Shown here in pieces: positions 37,620-49,139 of a DNA stretch of 64,000 bases. The translations under genes and the position numbers were made by a program. Position 1 is the stretch's first letter. Each line of letters opens with the position of its first letter. The notes beneath the pieces are model-generated. The model saw nothing but the letters and a program-made list of their open reading frames with translations, was not told the DNA's origin and ran no database searches. Source of the DNA: Limonium bicolor. Lineage: Eukaryota > Streptophyta > Magnoliopsida > Caryophyllales > Plumbaginaceae. The stretch covers positions 125,365,503-125,429,502 of the forward strand of contig CM041783.1 in the NCBI GenBank assembly GCA_023374045.1, in the 5' to 3' direction.

Positions 37620-38099
37620 TAACTTTATAACACGGCTAAACACTAAGCGTGTTATAAAGCTTCGTAATGAAAGAGTTTTATAACACGGCTATACTGTTGC
37701 CGTGGTATAAAATAGGATTATATGACACGACTAGTGCTTTAGCCGTGTTATATAACTAGATTTTATACCACGGCTAAAGGACAACCGTGTTATAAAACGC
37801 TTTGGTTTTGGCGGGTACAGGAACTTTATAACACGGCTCATTTAGTAGCCGTGTTATAAAACAGGATTATATAACATGGCTCTTCTTAAGGCGTGTTATA
37901 AAACCTTAAAGTTTTGGCGCGTAAAAGAAGATTTATAACTCGGCTAGCCGTGTCATATACTCGACTAGCCGTGTCATATACTCGACTTTATAACACGGCT
38001 TGAAGCCGTGTTATAAAGTCTAAAGTATATGTGTCGCACGCATATAACACGGCTAAAATGCCGTGTTATAAGACCCTTTTTTAGCCGTGGTATAAAACA
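37620..38099. repeat. Right subterminal repeats of the CACTA element
   Basis: About ten copies of TTATAACACGGCT / AGCCGTGTTATAA in alternating orientation, some degenerate, next to the terminal inverted repeat. Confidence 0.9.
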
Positions 38100-39385
38100 T
38101 TTTTTCCACTAGTGAGTAATGATGTTATAAGGTTGTTTAAGACATGTTAGGTGAGTTATAATGACGATTTAGTGGGGGAAAAGATGTATTAAAATGTAAA
38201 AGTAAAACAAGTTAAAAAGTGAAGTTATGTAACTAAGTTAACGGGGAAAAGTTATAAGCATTAGACATTAAATAATCATGCGACCCCGATGTTAATAAAA
38301 GTACATGTAATGTTATCAGTTGTTCGAGAATTGCTCGAGGAACATAAGTGGACGTGGTAAAGTGGACTCCGGTGACAGGTATGGTTTTCTTGCAACCTGT
38401 GTCCTACCGGATTACACCGGCTTGTATGCCAATGTGTTTTCTGTATGTTTGCCACGTTGTAAGATAAAACATGTAATGAGTTTATAGTAATTCATTTATG
38501 TGGCGTGTTCAACTCCGATACAATTTAATCTCAGAAGTGTTAACCTTAGTTAACTGAGTCTAGAATCACATGAGAGTTCGGTATTTGGAGAAAACGACCC
38601 GAACTATGGGACGTTCTAACCACGGTTATGCGTGTGTTAATTGTGTGATATGTGTATGTGAATGTAGGGATCTCCCTCGTGTGTTTAACCCAGTTGTAAT
38701 ACTGTATGGTGTGTAGATGTGATAGACTCCATCGTGGGGTTCTAACTAATATCTAAAAGTAAGTATGTACTAACAGTGGTGAGGAATCCGGTTTGGCCGG
38801 TCGCGCGTTGTTTGGGAGTGGGTATCCTTCTTAGCCTTACCCTTCTCTCTGTTATGATTGTTTCCCTCACGGGTTATGATCTCCCATTAGCTTATTCCAA
38901 AGCTTAGCTATTCTGACTTAAGATCGGTTTAGGGGGAACATGTGCTTGTGTGGTGTGTTCGGGCCTCCAAACCCGAACCATCTTAACTTAAGTTACTCGT
39001 CTGACTATTAGGACGGTAATGAGTGTTGTTGTTGTTGTATAACGAGCTTACCATGAGGGTGACACCATTCTCTAGGCTCACCAGTGAATTAACTATGTTT
39101 GGGTCGGTTCCTAAGAGGACCGTTCCTGTTATGTTATGTGATGTTGTTGTAATGCAATTTCTATTGCGATGTTATCATGTGCACGTCGAAACGTGAAAGG
39201 TGTTATTATGTTTGTTATGTGAGGAATGTTATATGTTGTAAGATATGGAGTGTGTGGATCATGGAAATGAATCCCAGTTTGTGATAAGAGGCGTTTAAGG
39301 ATAACCCGATTTAAGGGCAAGTGTCGTCTATTAAGGAAGTAGCTCAATTAGAGGAGGAACACTCTAGGGATAATGAATACCATGA

Positions 39386-39631
39386 GTGACTTATCAAGTA
39401 AGGATGTATTGTCCGTTTGTTTATGTGTTGTGTGTTTACAATTGCATGCATGATTTAAATATAATCAATCGCATGCTAAGACGACAATTCGTTGTGCGTG
39501 GCCCGGTAGCATGTGGGCTGCGGGATTACCATACCAACAAAGGTGCTGAGCCCCTTGGGGGCCACCCTTTCTCTTCTTTTCCTATTTCAGGTTCAAGGAG
39601 CTGGAAGCCGTTCGAGAGTAGGACGGGGTAG
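39386..39631 (+). CDS. Small ORF conserved between LTR copies (uncertain)
   Basis: An 81-codon frame; counterpart of 16890-17168 with the same INRMLRRQ core and the same stop. It lies in sense orientation about 320 bp before the LTR end. See that entry for the doubts. Confidence 0.2.
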   Translation: MTYQVRMYCPFVYVLCVYNCMHDLNIINRMLRRQFVVRGPVACGLRDYHTNKGAEPLGGHPFSSFPISGSRSWKPFESRTG

Positions 39632-39948
39632 TCGTTGTACATGGGTAATCATTTAAGTTGTATATATACAGTAGGTGTAGTAAGACCGAAACTGTTATCG
39701 GCATCAATTTGTAAATACTCGGTATAGTTGGAAGGCTTTTGTATGTTGGTTGTTGTTAATGAAAAGGTATAGTAATGTACATTTGCTCGGAAATCTAGTC
39801 CATCAGACCGGTACAATGTTAATGTAATATCCTTGTTAGCCACGTGGGTGGTTAACGGCGTGTAACACCAACGAGTTAAGTTATGTGAAGTAGTATACTT
39901 TCCGCAGCAGAATGTTGTAATGTGTATGTTGTAGGATGGGGTGTTACA

Positions 39949-39960
39949 AAAAGTGGTATC
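39949..39960 (+). promoter_or_regulatory. Primer-binding-site remnant
   Basis: AAAAAG then TGGTATC (39954-39960) directly after the LTR end. The expected rest, AGAGC, is replaced by the start of another LTR, so that LTR inserted inside the primer site. Confidence 0.75.
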
Positions 39961-40656
39961 TTTAATACCTCGGATCTAAAAATGGTGATTTAATTACTCT
40001 AATAAAATTATTAAGGGCCTAATTGTGCCTAGAGAGTATTGGTAAAAAGAATAAAACCAAAAGAAAAGAGAAAATGCGTTAAACGCGAAAAACGCTAAAA
40101 TGCGCATTAAATTTAAATAAGAGATAAATGATCTCGTAAGGGTCCGAGATGGATTCCTAAGGCTTAGTTATGCCTAATTAGTATACGGGAATGATTCCCG
40201 AAGAAAATGGATCCAAATAATGGATTAAAACGCTAACGGAGTTTTAAAGCACGTTTTTCGAGAAAACCCGAAAACGTGACTTTATGTGGTCAAACGGACC
40301 CATAAAAATTATAGTTGATTAAATAACTATAAATAAGTATTAATGGAAGCTTAATAACCATTAAAATTAATTAAATGAGAAAATTCCGGAAAACGGACCC
40401 GGTAAGTGAATAGTGACGAAACCGGGAGACGAAACGCGTTTAATTCGAAAAGACGAAAGATGACCCGGGCTACTAATGTATAGGGCCGGTTTTAATTAGT
40501 GTGTATACACACATTAATAAGCTTGCTAGTAATTAGTAATAAGATGACAAGACAAATAAATAAAGCAAAAGGTGAAATAGTAAAAGTAGTTACTTACTCT
40601 CTCACCTCTCTTTCCTTCCTCATTTCACGTTTTATTTTCCCATCCCTCTGTATATC

Positions 40657-42415
40657 TGTTATACCCAAAATTTCAACCCCCCGGAGGAGAGTCTCTTCTA
40701 ATAGGCTAGTAGTGAGGGTTCCCAGATCGATCGGCACATTTCAGAGTGCTAGGGACAGCTTAGTCATCTCCAGGGCCATTTTCGTAATTTTTCAAGGCCC
40801 CTAAGCCCCCTACAGGCTTTCTCTCTCCTCCAAATAAGGGTCAAATCAATTCAAAATGCTTTGAAATTTTTACCCAAGATGGAGGATGACATTTTAAGCA
40901 TAATGGCGTTGGAATTTTGATTTTTCGAATTTCCAATAATTTTCTAGCAATTTCTGATTGAATCTGACGAGAAATTGAATTTAAAAATATTCCAATATCC
41001 AAAAACTTCGATTCCACTTTAGAAAAATCAGAAATATCATCCTTTACCCATGTGTGAAATTTCATAATCAAATTCCTTTTGGAAGCCCTTGAGCTAAAAC
41101 GTCGGTAAATCTCGGTTTTTACCGGATTTTTCTATCTTTAAAGAGGTCTATATAAGGAACCTTATCCCATGATCAACGAATAATCTCAAGAACCCTAGAC
41201 TCTCAAAGAAAGCAGCCGTCTCTCTTTCTCCACGTTTTTAAACTCCAGAGCCACAATCAAACACCAAAAATCTCACCAAAATCAACACCAAAACATATTT
41301 TTCAACTCCCACAACATCATCAATCATCAAAACCCCACAAAAACACCACCAAAACGTGAAGAACAGCAAGAACAATCAACAACCAGAAGCTTGGTTCGAA
41401 ATCCTCTCGGGTCTGCCATCAGCGGAGCATTCGACGAATCCCGGTGTGAAGAATCACCGTGAATCCGAAGGTAAAACAGGTATAAATCCCACTTTCCTAA
41501 CTCTCCACGGTATTGTCTGTCTTGCCTCAAAATTTGGGCTCAAACTAACCCCTCTACGCTTCTGTATTGCTGTTTGTTTAAGCTTCTGTCCAATAACTTG
41601 TTTGCTAAGTTTCGTGCTTAATTCGAATTCAAATTGAAAACTTTCAATCACTAACGTCTTGTAAATCCTTCAGGCTATACACCCATAAAATTTGAGCCAA
41701 AAACCCCTCGGGAACAGCCTCAACGCCGCCGTCCGAGGGCGGTCCGCACCCACGGACGTCATGTCCGGGGTCCCGGACTCCCTGTCCGTAAGCTCGGACG
41801 CCCACGGACGGCGGCGAGATTTTTAAATTTTAAAAATTTAGGTTTTCTAATAATGTCCGGGCCCACGGACAGCCTGTCCGTGGCCCCGGACTTTACAATT
41901 TTCTGTTTTATGTTTAATTCGACTTTTATTTTCATATAGGTTAACTGGGGTCCGTGGCCTCGGACATTAGGTCCGTGGCTACGGACGGAAACAAAATTTG
42001 ACCTAATTCTGCCTCCGAAACCCTAGTTTAGGTAATTTTAATTTCCACTTTAATTTTCTGTCAAAAAACGTTAAAAAATAAAAAAAACAGAAGCGCGCAC
42101 CTAGGTTAAAAACAACTTTGTAGAAAGCCGTAATTGAACCAAGTAGAGGAAAAACGACCTAGGAAGGGTAATGAAAGTAATTGAACCCTAATTAAGTCGA
42201 ATATCAAGCCCCCGAACCCGAACTCTCCTTTCCTAATTTGATCTAGGTTAAAATTAGGTGGCGACTCGTAATAGGTTCCAGTGAGCTAGCTTAGGTTTTA
42301 ATAATTATTGTTATATGACATAGTTATTAATCTTAGGCTATAAGTGGACCTAAAACCCGATTAGATCCCAATCAAGTTAATCCACATAGGATAGGGTTTA
42401 AAATCGAGGCTCACA
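40657..42415 (+). repeat. Tat/Ogre-like 5' LTR
   Basis: A TATATAAGG TATA-like word lies near 41149-41157. The GTCCGTGG/CCACGGAC inverted-repeat cluster at about 41730-41990 is the family's GC-rich block. Confidence 0.93.
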
Positions 42416-42418
42416 GAC

Positions 42419-42436
42419 TGGCGACTCTGCTGGGGA
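42419..42436 (+). promoter_or_regulatory. Primer-binding site, Ogre/Tat type
   Basis: TGGCGACTCTGCTGGGGA begins three bases after the LTR end. Confidence 0.85.
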
Positions 42437-43646
42437 TATACTTCTTAATTTTAACTTGTTTTAATTTTAAGAAAGAGGGCTTAACTCGAAAATGTTTATT
42501 TATGGCTTTATTACTCTGTTTGTTTACTTTCGTGCGCACTTTAATTTTCTGCACCTTGGCATCATATGAGAGCGAGGGTCCACCTAAACCGATTTCACCC
42601 CGGGACCCGTTTGAGGGTCCCCTGTCAGGGACTCACACCTTTTAGGTGATGTGAATAAGCGGGGAAAAAGAGGAGGATGTCGTCTAACCACATCCCCTTA
42701 ATACCTGGGCCTTAGCCCCAAGCGTCTTCCTGGCAGTGCCCTTACCTAGCCCTTTGTTTGGTCAGTCAAAGACCCGACCGTAGACGCACACCTTCAGGTG
42801 ATGTGAAAAGAGTGGGGAAGCCCAAAGAGAATAGCGTACAAGCCCTATTCCTTTGTGGTGACCTGGGCCCGCGCCCCAAGCACCTCTCCGGATCGATCCA
42901 TACCCGGTTTGGCTTAAACGTCTAGTGAGGACATGTTGAATTTGTGTGGGCCTTGTTTGCTTGTATGATCGGCCCACTACCCAGCCTAGAGATTGATAGG
43001 AACTTCTCCTACATCAACCTAGCCCAAAACGAATTGGCAGCTCTATTTGTTTGCGGCCTAGAGGCCCTGTTTGGTTTAACATGTGAGTCGTTCGGGCTTC
43101 GGCCCAAAAGCTTAGACTTAGGTGATTTCTCTTCTGGCCCATTTTGAATTATCCAATTAGTTCTAGGCCCATAAAAAGGAAATCCATCTGAACTCGAAAT
43201 AACTCACAAGTCCCGAAAACAAAATCTTTTTCTGCTTAGCAACCATCTTCTCTGGCTCAAAGAAAGTTGGGCCCATTTGTGATTTAGGGACCATTCCAGC
43301 CCATGTGCTTTACTCCAGGCCCAAACACATTCCGGCCCAAGGGCTCATTCTAGACTAGGTAGACTTCTTATCCGGGCCCTAGCCCCAAACCCTAGATCTA
43401 GGTGTCACCTCTAAGGCCCAATCAAAGCCATCTGTTTACATTTCAGTCCAAATTCCAGTTCACAGTCTGAAAGATACTCCAGCTCAAACACCTCACTTTC
43501 TGGGTATCCTGGCCCACTTGCTTTCAGCCTAAGTCTGTTTCGATCTATCTTGTGAAGCGTCATGTTTCAGCCCACTTCCTTTTGTTAGCTAATAATGGAC
43601 ACCTTGGACACAGGTAGACTCAAGCCCTAAGTGCGGTCCAATCGAC
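42437..43646 (+). other. 5' leader of the Tat/Ogre-like element
   Basis: No convincing ORF. An imperfect direct duplication of about 120-160 bp begins at ACACCTTTTAGGTGATGTGA (about 42626) and ACACCTTCAGGTGATGTGA (about 42789), each followed by a GGGGAA..CC stretch and an ACCTGGGCC..GCCCCAAGC stretch. The later part is rich in GGCCCA words. Confidence 0.7.
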
Positions 43647-44297
43647 ATGGAAGCCCTGCTCGCAATTTTGGAACAAAAGCACATGGCCACCATTGAAGCC
43701 ATGGAACAGAGGCATAGTGCTACCATGGACGCCGTGGAATCTAACTACGTTGCTGTTATCAAAGAGTTGAAAGAAAAGGCTCTTTCCCTCGAGTCCGAAC
43801 GTCAAACTCGGGATGAGTTAGTGGACAGGCTTCTCAACACCCTTTATGACTGCATTGAAGTTGGCTCTGTTAGGGTCCGAGGATCGAAGGGGAATGTCAA
43901 AGAAATTGCTACGGAACTCAGGAAAGTGATTAGGCAACCGGGAGCAGCAACTTGCATCCAAAGCTGCACTCGCAAGAGAACCAGGCGACATGAGGAAGTC
44001 AGTGATCAACAGTCAAGAGGACCTGGTTGGAGCATTGGGACAGTAGAACCACCCCGACGGAATTCTCGACAGAGAGAGTTTACAGACATCGGTTGAACAC
44101 CAAGACAAGCACTTGAAGAGCTTCGAGGAAGATATCCGATGCAACCGCTCACCCTAAGGCCAGGAACTACTCATTTGGGGAGGCATCTTAATCAATTCTG
44201 CCACTACCATCAGTTGCCTGGCCATTATGCTGACAATTGCCGAGCATTGAAGCATAAGATTCAAGACCTCCTCGAGCAAGGAGTCCAATTTTTCTAA
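43647..44297 (+). pseudogene. gag: gag remnant with in-frame UGA and zinc-knuckle-like tail
   Basis: The first 149 codons (43647-44096) start at ATG and encode a coiled-coil-like N terminus (repeated MEQRHSAT-type heptads), then a charged linker ending in FTDIG. A TGA at 44094-44096 interrupts the frame, which then stays open in the same phase to TAA at 44295-44297. The second part carries a C-x2-H-x4-H-x4-C knuckle (first cysteine at 44199) followed by KHKIQDLLEQG, the usual C-terminal signature of Ty3/gypsy Gag proteins of this lineage. The central capsid-like retrotrans_gag domain is missing, so the product is far shorter than a functional Gag. The stop could reduce or separate the knuckle; readthrough is possible but not shown. 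Confidence 0.75.
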
Positions 44298-46315
44298 GTG
44301 TGCAGATCGTTTTCTTGCATCTTCAAATTTTCCTAGTAGCTTATTAGTTAGTTTTCAGTCACCTCTGATTGTAATCTTTACGTTTCTTTCATGATTCATA
44401 AATAAAATCATAGTTCCATTTTCACAACTCCTGTACAAACCATTTTTCATTCATCGAAAAAAGAAGGAAAACAAAATAGTTTTTTTTAAGGAAAAGGATC
44501 ACGAAGCAATCATTTTCTGACTAAGCAATGGAACGGCTTGTCTCTTGTTTCTAAAAATTTGAACATGCCTAACCAAACACCACAAACACCCCATAATATC
44601 CAAATAACCCACATAGAGGTTCAAAGTCCACATCTATCGAATTGTTGTCACAAAACCCAAACCAAAACTGGGGGCAATCTAAGTTTAAGTTCGTCGTCTT
44701 TTATCTTTTGTCTAAATGTGCGAACGAGTTTCCAAGTGAAAATCTCACGAGAGTGTCTTGAGTGGGAAAACTATGAGTGAACGAGCGTGTCATTTTTACA
44801 CGACTCCGGTGAGTCCACATTCAAAGGTGAGGTAAACGGTATAACTCCGACCGAAGAAGATAATTTGTAAATTTACGCTTAGATCTGCGGAAAGTAACAA
44901 AGAGCGGATACACAACTATCAGGAATGACGAAGCACCTAGGTACAGCACCACATAGCCAAAAGCTTGTAAACCCTGACATTAAACCCTAGGCACCCCCGC
45001 TGAGCCTTTCATATATCCCTTTCGATAATATGAACACCACAAAATAACCCAGCCAATGATGAATGCCCGACCCGGTGACCAAAGGGAGCAAGGAGCCTGA
45101 CTCTCGGATAACATTATCATCAGTCCGAAGAAGCAATGCCGCTATCAGCATGACGAAGTGATCCGTAAATGGTCCCAAAGTGACACAGGATCAAAAGAGC
45201 TCACGTCAAAACAGCTCTCGAAGCCCAAAACCGGGAAAACAAGAACCCCAAAGGCAAAGTCAAGAAAGGATAAAACAAAAAGGCGAACCCGAAGTGCCTC
45301 GAAGAAGTCCAAATGACAAAAAAAGAGAAATGGTGTAAGGGACAACTCCAAAAGTCCAGGTCCAGAAGCTCAAAAACAACGTCAACATGAAGCAGTTAGA
45401 CGACTTCAAGACAAGGAAGATGAATCTGAGAGAAGACGCAAGTTGCAGCTTTGGTCACCCATTTTAGCTCCACATACCTCAAATATCCCTCCATGATCCC
45501 GTCGTCTTTCATCACACCCTATGGCCACGTTATAAGCTTTAAAGACTTCCGACTTGATAGTTGTGTGTCCAATCACGTGAAAGTAACAGATCAAATGCGT
45601 AAATCCATCAAATATCAAATTCAATGGTTTAGAAGTTATGACCATGAGCGAGAAATGAGTGCAAACACGACCACATCGAGTGTAGGTTAGGAAGCACCAC
45701 ATCAAAGAATAAGCCTCAACCCTGTGAGGATGAGACTTGTTCGCACGTTTAATCAAAGAAAATACTGGGGGCAATCGATCGTTCCGATCGGTTGCCATGA
45801 ACTCTAGCTCGGATTGTCCTACGGAAAAATAATGGGGGCAATTGTTGGTTCCAACAATCGCCATGTCAACACCAATTGAAACCCAAAGCTTGAGCACCAC
45901 CATCCCACCACACACACACTCTCAAGCCCATCATAAATCACAACCCAATCCCAGGTCTGTCACAAATCCTGAACACCGGCAAAAGCCCTTACCTCCACAA
46001 TAAACACCACACACTTCCACCAATGGCATGTTCATCTTTCAAGAAGCAAATTGCAGATTTGAAATTTTTAGTCAGGAAATGATCATTTCACTTTCCTTTT
46101 TCAGCAGGGTTTTTCTCAAGCATTGCCAAGTTCGGCACCTTTACCAACAGTTTCCTGTTTTGAACGAGTATCTTTCATATATCTGGATTGCGTACATCTT
46201 ATCATCATTGCCATGTTTGGCACTCCAGTAATCAGTTCTCATCATTTGCACGAGACCATTATCTTCCTAACTCATTTTTAGTTCGAGACCTAAAATCGGC
46301 GCAAGGCCCTGCAGA
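44298..46315 (+). other. Noncoding interior with polypurine-like copies and hairpins
   Basis: No pol motifs. Three CTGGGGGCAATC-like runs resemble the true polypurine tract: 44668-44680, 45765-45776 and 45833-45843. The second and third run directly into hairpins (45770-45796, loop TTC; 45837-45862, loop TT). The 169-codon minus-strand frame at 45406-45915 is unrecognised and crosses these hairpins. Confidence 0.65.
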
Positions 46316-46319
46316 TTCC

Positions 46320-46730
46320 TCTTTCAGTACGAGACCTAGCATCTTCATTCAGTACGAGACCTAGAATCAGTGTGAGAGCCAGCTTTTTCTTCATCCATTC
46401 AGTACGAGACTTCAGTGCGAGACCACCATCTTCATCAGTGCGAGGCCCATCATTTTCTTCAGTGCGAGACCATGCATCTTCATCAGTGCGAGACCATCAT
46501 ATTTGTCAGTGCGAGACCATCATATTTGTTAGTGCGAGACCCATCATCTTTATCAGTGCGAGACCCATCATCTTCTTCAGTGCGAGACCGAGCGTCATCA
46601 TCCAGTACGAGACCTAGTATCATCTTCAGTGCGAGACCCATCAGTTTCATCAGTGCGAGACCGAGCATCGTCATCCAGTGCGAGACCAGTACGAGACCTA
46701 GTATCATCTTCAGTGCGAGATAGAGCGTGA
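46320..46730 (+). repeat. Minisatellite built on CAGTGCGAGACC
   Basis: About sixteen copies of CAGTGCGAGAC or CAGTACGAGAC separated by short CATCATCTTCAT-like spacers, period 20-33 bp. Open frames of 74-102 codons on both strands here are products of the repeat. Confidence 0.9.
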
Positions 46731-46900
46731 TCTAAGTTGGCGGCGGGCAGAGGCAATAAGTCCCCATCTTTATGTCAACTTCTTGGGAGAAGCAACTAGT
46801 GGGCAGTGGCAATAAGTCCCCTTGGTAATCTAGAAGTTATCCCAGCACCCCAGTTGGTGGGCAGAGGCAATAAGTCCCCATAGTATACCAACCAGGAGCA
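46730..46900 (+). repeat. Three ~60-bp repeats with GGCAATAAGTCCCC
   Basis: GTTGGCGG or GTTGGTGG-like lead, GGGCAG.GGCAATAAGTCCCC core at about 46746, 46801 and 46859. Confidence 0.85.
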
Positions 46901-47039
46901 TTGGAACGGGTTTCGGTCCCCAGAAGCATCCGAGCATCATCAGCATCGTTAGCATATCATCATATCATCTTTTTCTGCATGACATCTACATTTGCATTAC
47001 AGGTTCCCGACCCCTTAGAATGTTCGGCATACTTCATTT

Positions 47040-47275
47040 CATTTTAGGTAGTCAACGCCTTAGAATAGCTTGACATCATCTCATTCGTTATAGGTGGTCA
47101 ACGCCTTAGAATAGCTTGACATCATCTCATTCGTTATAGGTAGTCGGCGCCTTAGAATAGTCTGACATTATTTCATTTTTTACCTTTAGGTGGCCGACGC
47201 TTTAGAATCGCTCGACATCCTTCCACTTTACTCATAGGTAGTCAGCGCCTTAGAACAGCTCGACACAACTTGTTG
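47040..47275 (+). repeat. Five ~50-bp repeats with CGCCTTAGAATAGCT
   Basis: Units of the form TAGGTAGTC(A/G)(A/G)CGCCTTAGAA.AG..TGACAT.. followed by a TCATT-rich tail; the second and third are almost identical. Confidence 0.9.
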
Positions 47276-47370
47276 GTTTTCAATTGCACGAGGGGTCTTT
47301 TAAGATCCAAAATTTTGGGGTATCACTCAAGCATCAACTAGCCTTTTCATTTCCATTACAAAGTCTAGTT

Positions 47371-47384
47371 GACGGGGGGCAATC
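47371..47384 (+). promoter_or_regulatory. Polypurine tract of the Tat/Ogre-like element
   Basis: GACGGGGGGCAATC immediately before the 3' LTR start TGTTATACCC. Confidence 0.85.
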
Positions 47385-49139
47385 TGTTATACCCAAATTT
47401 CAACCCCCCGGAGGAGAGTCTCTTCTAATAGGCTAGTAGTGAGGGTTCCCAGATCGATCGGCACATTTCAGAGTGCTAGGGACAGCTTAGTCATCTCCAG
47501 GGCCATTTTCGTAATTTTTCAAGGCCCCTAAGCCCCCTACAGGCTTCTCTCTCCTCCAAATAAGGGTCAAATCAATTCAAAATGCTTTGAAATTTTTACC
47601 CAAGATGGAGGATGACATTTTAAGCATAATGGCGTTGGAATTTTGATTTTTCGAATTTCCAATAATTTTCTAGCAATTTCTGATTGAATCTGACGAGAAA
47701 TTGAATTTAAAAATATTCCAATATCCAAAAAATTCGATTCCACTTTAGAAAAATCAGAAATATCATCCTTTACCCATGTGTGAAATTTCATAATCAAATT
47801 CCTTTTGGAAGCCCTTGAGCTAAAACGTCGGTAAATCTCGGTTTTTACCGGATTTTTCTATCTTTAAAGAGGTCTATATAAGGAACCTTATCCCATGATC
47901 AACGAATAATCTCAAGAACCCTAGACTCTCAAAGAAAGCAGCCGTCTCTCTTCTCCACGTTTTTAAACTCCAGAGCCACAATCAAACACCAAAAATCTCA
48001 CCAAAATCAACACCAAAACATATTTTTCAACTCCCACAACATCATCAATCATCAAAACCCCACAAAAACACCACCAAAACGTGAAGAACAGCAAGAACAA
48101 TCAACAACCAGAAGCTTGGTTCGAAATCCTCTCGGGTCTGCCATCAGCGGAGCATTCGACGAATCCCGGTGTGAAGAATCACCGTGAATCCGAAGGTAAA
48201 CAGGTATAAATCCCACTTTCCTAACTCTCCACGGTATTGTCTGTCTTGCCTCAAAATTTGGGCTCAAACTAACCCCTCTACGCTTCTGTATTGCTGTTTG
48301 TTTAAGCTTCTGTCCAATAACTTGTTTGCTAAGTTTCGTGCTTAATTCGAATTCAAATTGAAAACTTTCAATCACTAACGTCTTGTAAATCCTTCAGGCT
48401 ATACACCCATAAAATTTGAGCCAAAAACACCCTCGGGAACAGCCTCAACGCCGCCGTCCGAGGGCGGTCCGCACCCACGGACGTCATGTCCGGGGTCCCG
48501 GACTCCCTGTCCGTAAGCTCGGACGCCCACGGACGGCGGCGAGATTTTTAAATTTTAAAAATTTAGGTTTTCTAATAATGTCCGGGCCCACGGACAGCCT
48601 GTCCGTGGCCCCGGACTTTACAATTTTCTGTTTTATGTTTAATTCGACTTTTATTTTCATATAGGTTAACTGGGGTCCGTGGCCTCGGACATTAGGTCCG
48701 TGGCTACGGACGGAAACAAAATTTGACCTAATTCTGCCTCGAAACCCTAGTTTAGGTAATTTTAATTTCCACTTTAATTTTCTGTCAAAAAACGTTAAAA
48801 AATAAAAAAAACAGAAGCGCGCACCTAGGTTAAAAACAACTTTGTAGATAGCCGTAATTGAACCTAGTAGAGGAAAAACGACCTAGGAAGGGTAATGAAA
48901 GTAATTGAACCCTAATTAAGTCGAATATCAAGCCCCCGAACCCGAACTCTCCTTTCCTAATTTGATCTAGGTTAAAATTAGGTGGCGACTCGTAATAGGT
49001 TCCAGTGAGCTAGCTTAGGTTTTAATAATTATTGTTATATGACATAGTTATTAATCTTAGGCTATAAGTGGACCTAAAACCCGATTAGATCCCAATCAAG
49101 TTAATCCACATAGGATAGGGTTTAAAATCGAGGCTCACA
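47385..49139 (+). repeat. Tat/Ogre-like 3' LTR
   Basis: Near-identical partner of 40657-42415, ending TCACA before TSD ATATC. Confidence 0.95.

Larger units (their letters stand above)
31191..38114. mobile_element. CACTA (En/Spm) transposon, 6924 bp, TSD AGT
   Basis: Terminal inverted repeats CACTAGTGGAAAAAA (31191) and its complement ending at 38114, flanked by the 3-bp duplication AGT (31188-31190, 38115-38117). Dense subterminal repeats of TTATAACACGGCT and AGCCGTGTTATAA lie at both ends. The empty site is visible in the sister solo LTR near 18385-18405. No transposase (TnpD-like) ORF is visible, so it is non-autonomous. The interior holds gene-like exons, including a DNA polymerase alpha fragment. 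Confidence 0.95.
28390..39948 (+). repeat. Plus-strand LTR split by a CACTA element
   Basis: Begins TAAAATACCCC (a mutated TGAAATACCCC) and ends GGGGTGTTACA at 39948, followed by AAAAAG and the primer-site remnant TGGTATC. Removing the CACTA insertion leaves about 4.6 kb, matching the 4546-bp solo LTR at 16575-21120 in inverted orientation. A hairpin array lies at 30795-31140. It is the 5' LTR of a plus-strand element whose internal region is cut at 39961. Confidence 0.85.
40657..49139 (+). mobile_element. Complete Tat/Ogre-like LTR retrotransposon, non-autonomous, TSD ATATC
   Basis: Two LTRs (40657-42415, 1759 bp; 47385-49139, 1755 bp) start TGTTATACCC and end TCACA, flanked by ATATC at 40652-40656 and 49140-49144. 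By eye only about ten single-base and small-indel differences separate the LTRs, so insertion is recent. The primer site is TGGCGACTCTGCTGGGGA, of the type reported for the Ogre/Tat lineage. The 5 kb interior has a gag remnant and no protease, RT, RNase H or integrase, so it must have been moved in trans. Confidence 0.95.

Noticed and set aside
45406..45915. 169-codon minus-strand ORF
   Set aside because: It is antisense to the element, crosses two hairpins and the polypurine-like runs, and shows no recognisable domain.
46372..46723. ORFs of 74-102 codons and a possible CRISPR-like array
   Set aside because: The stretch is a degenerate minisatellite inside a plant retrotransposon; repeats touch or have tiny spacers of the same composition.
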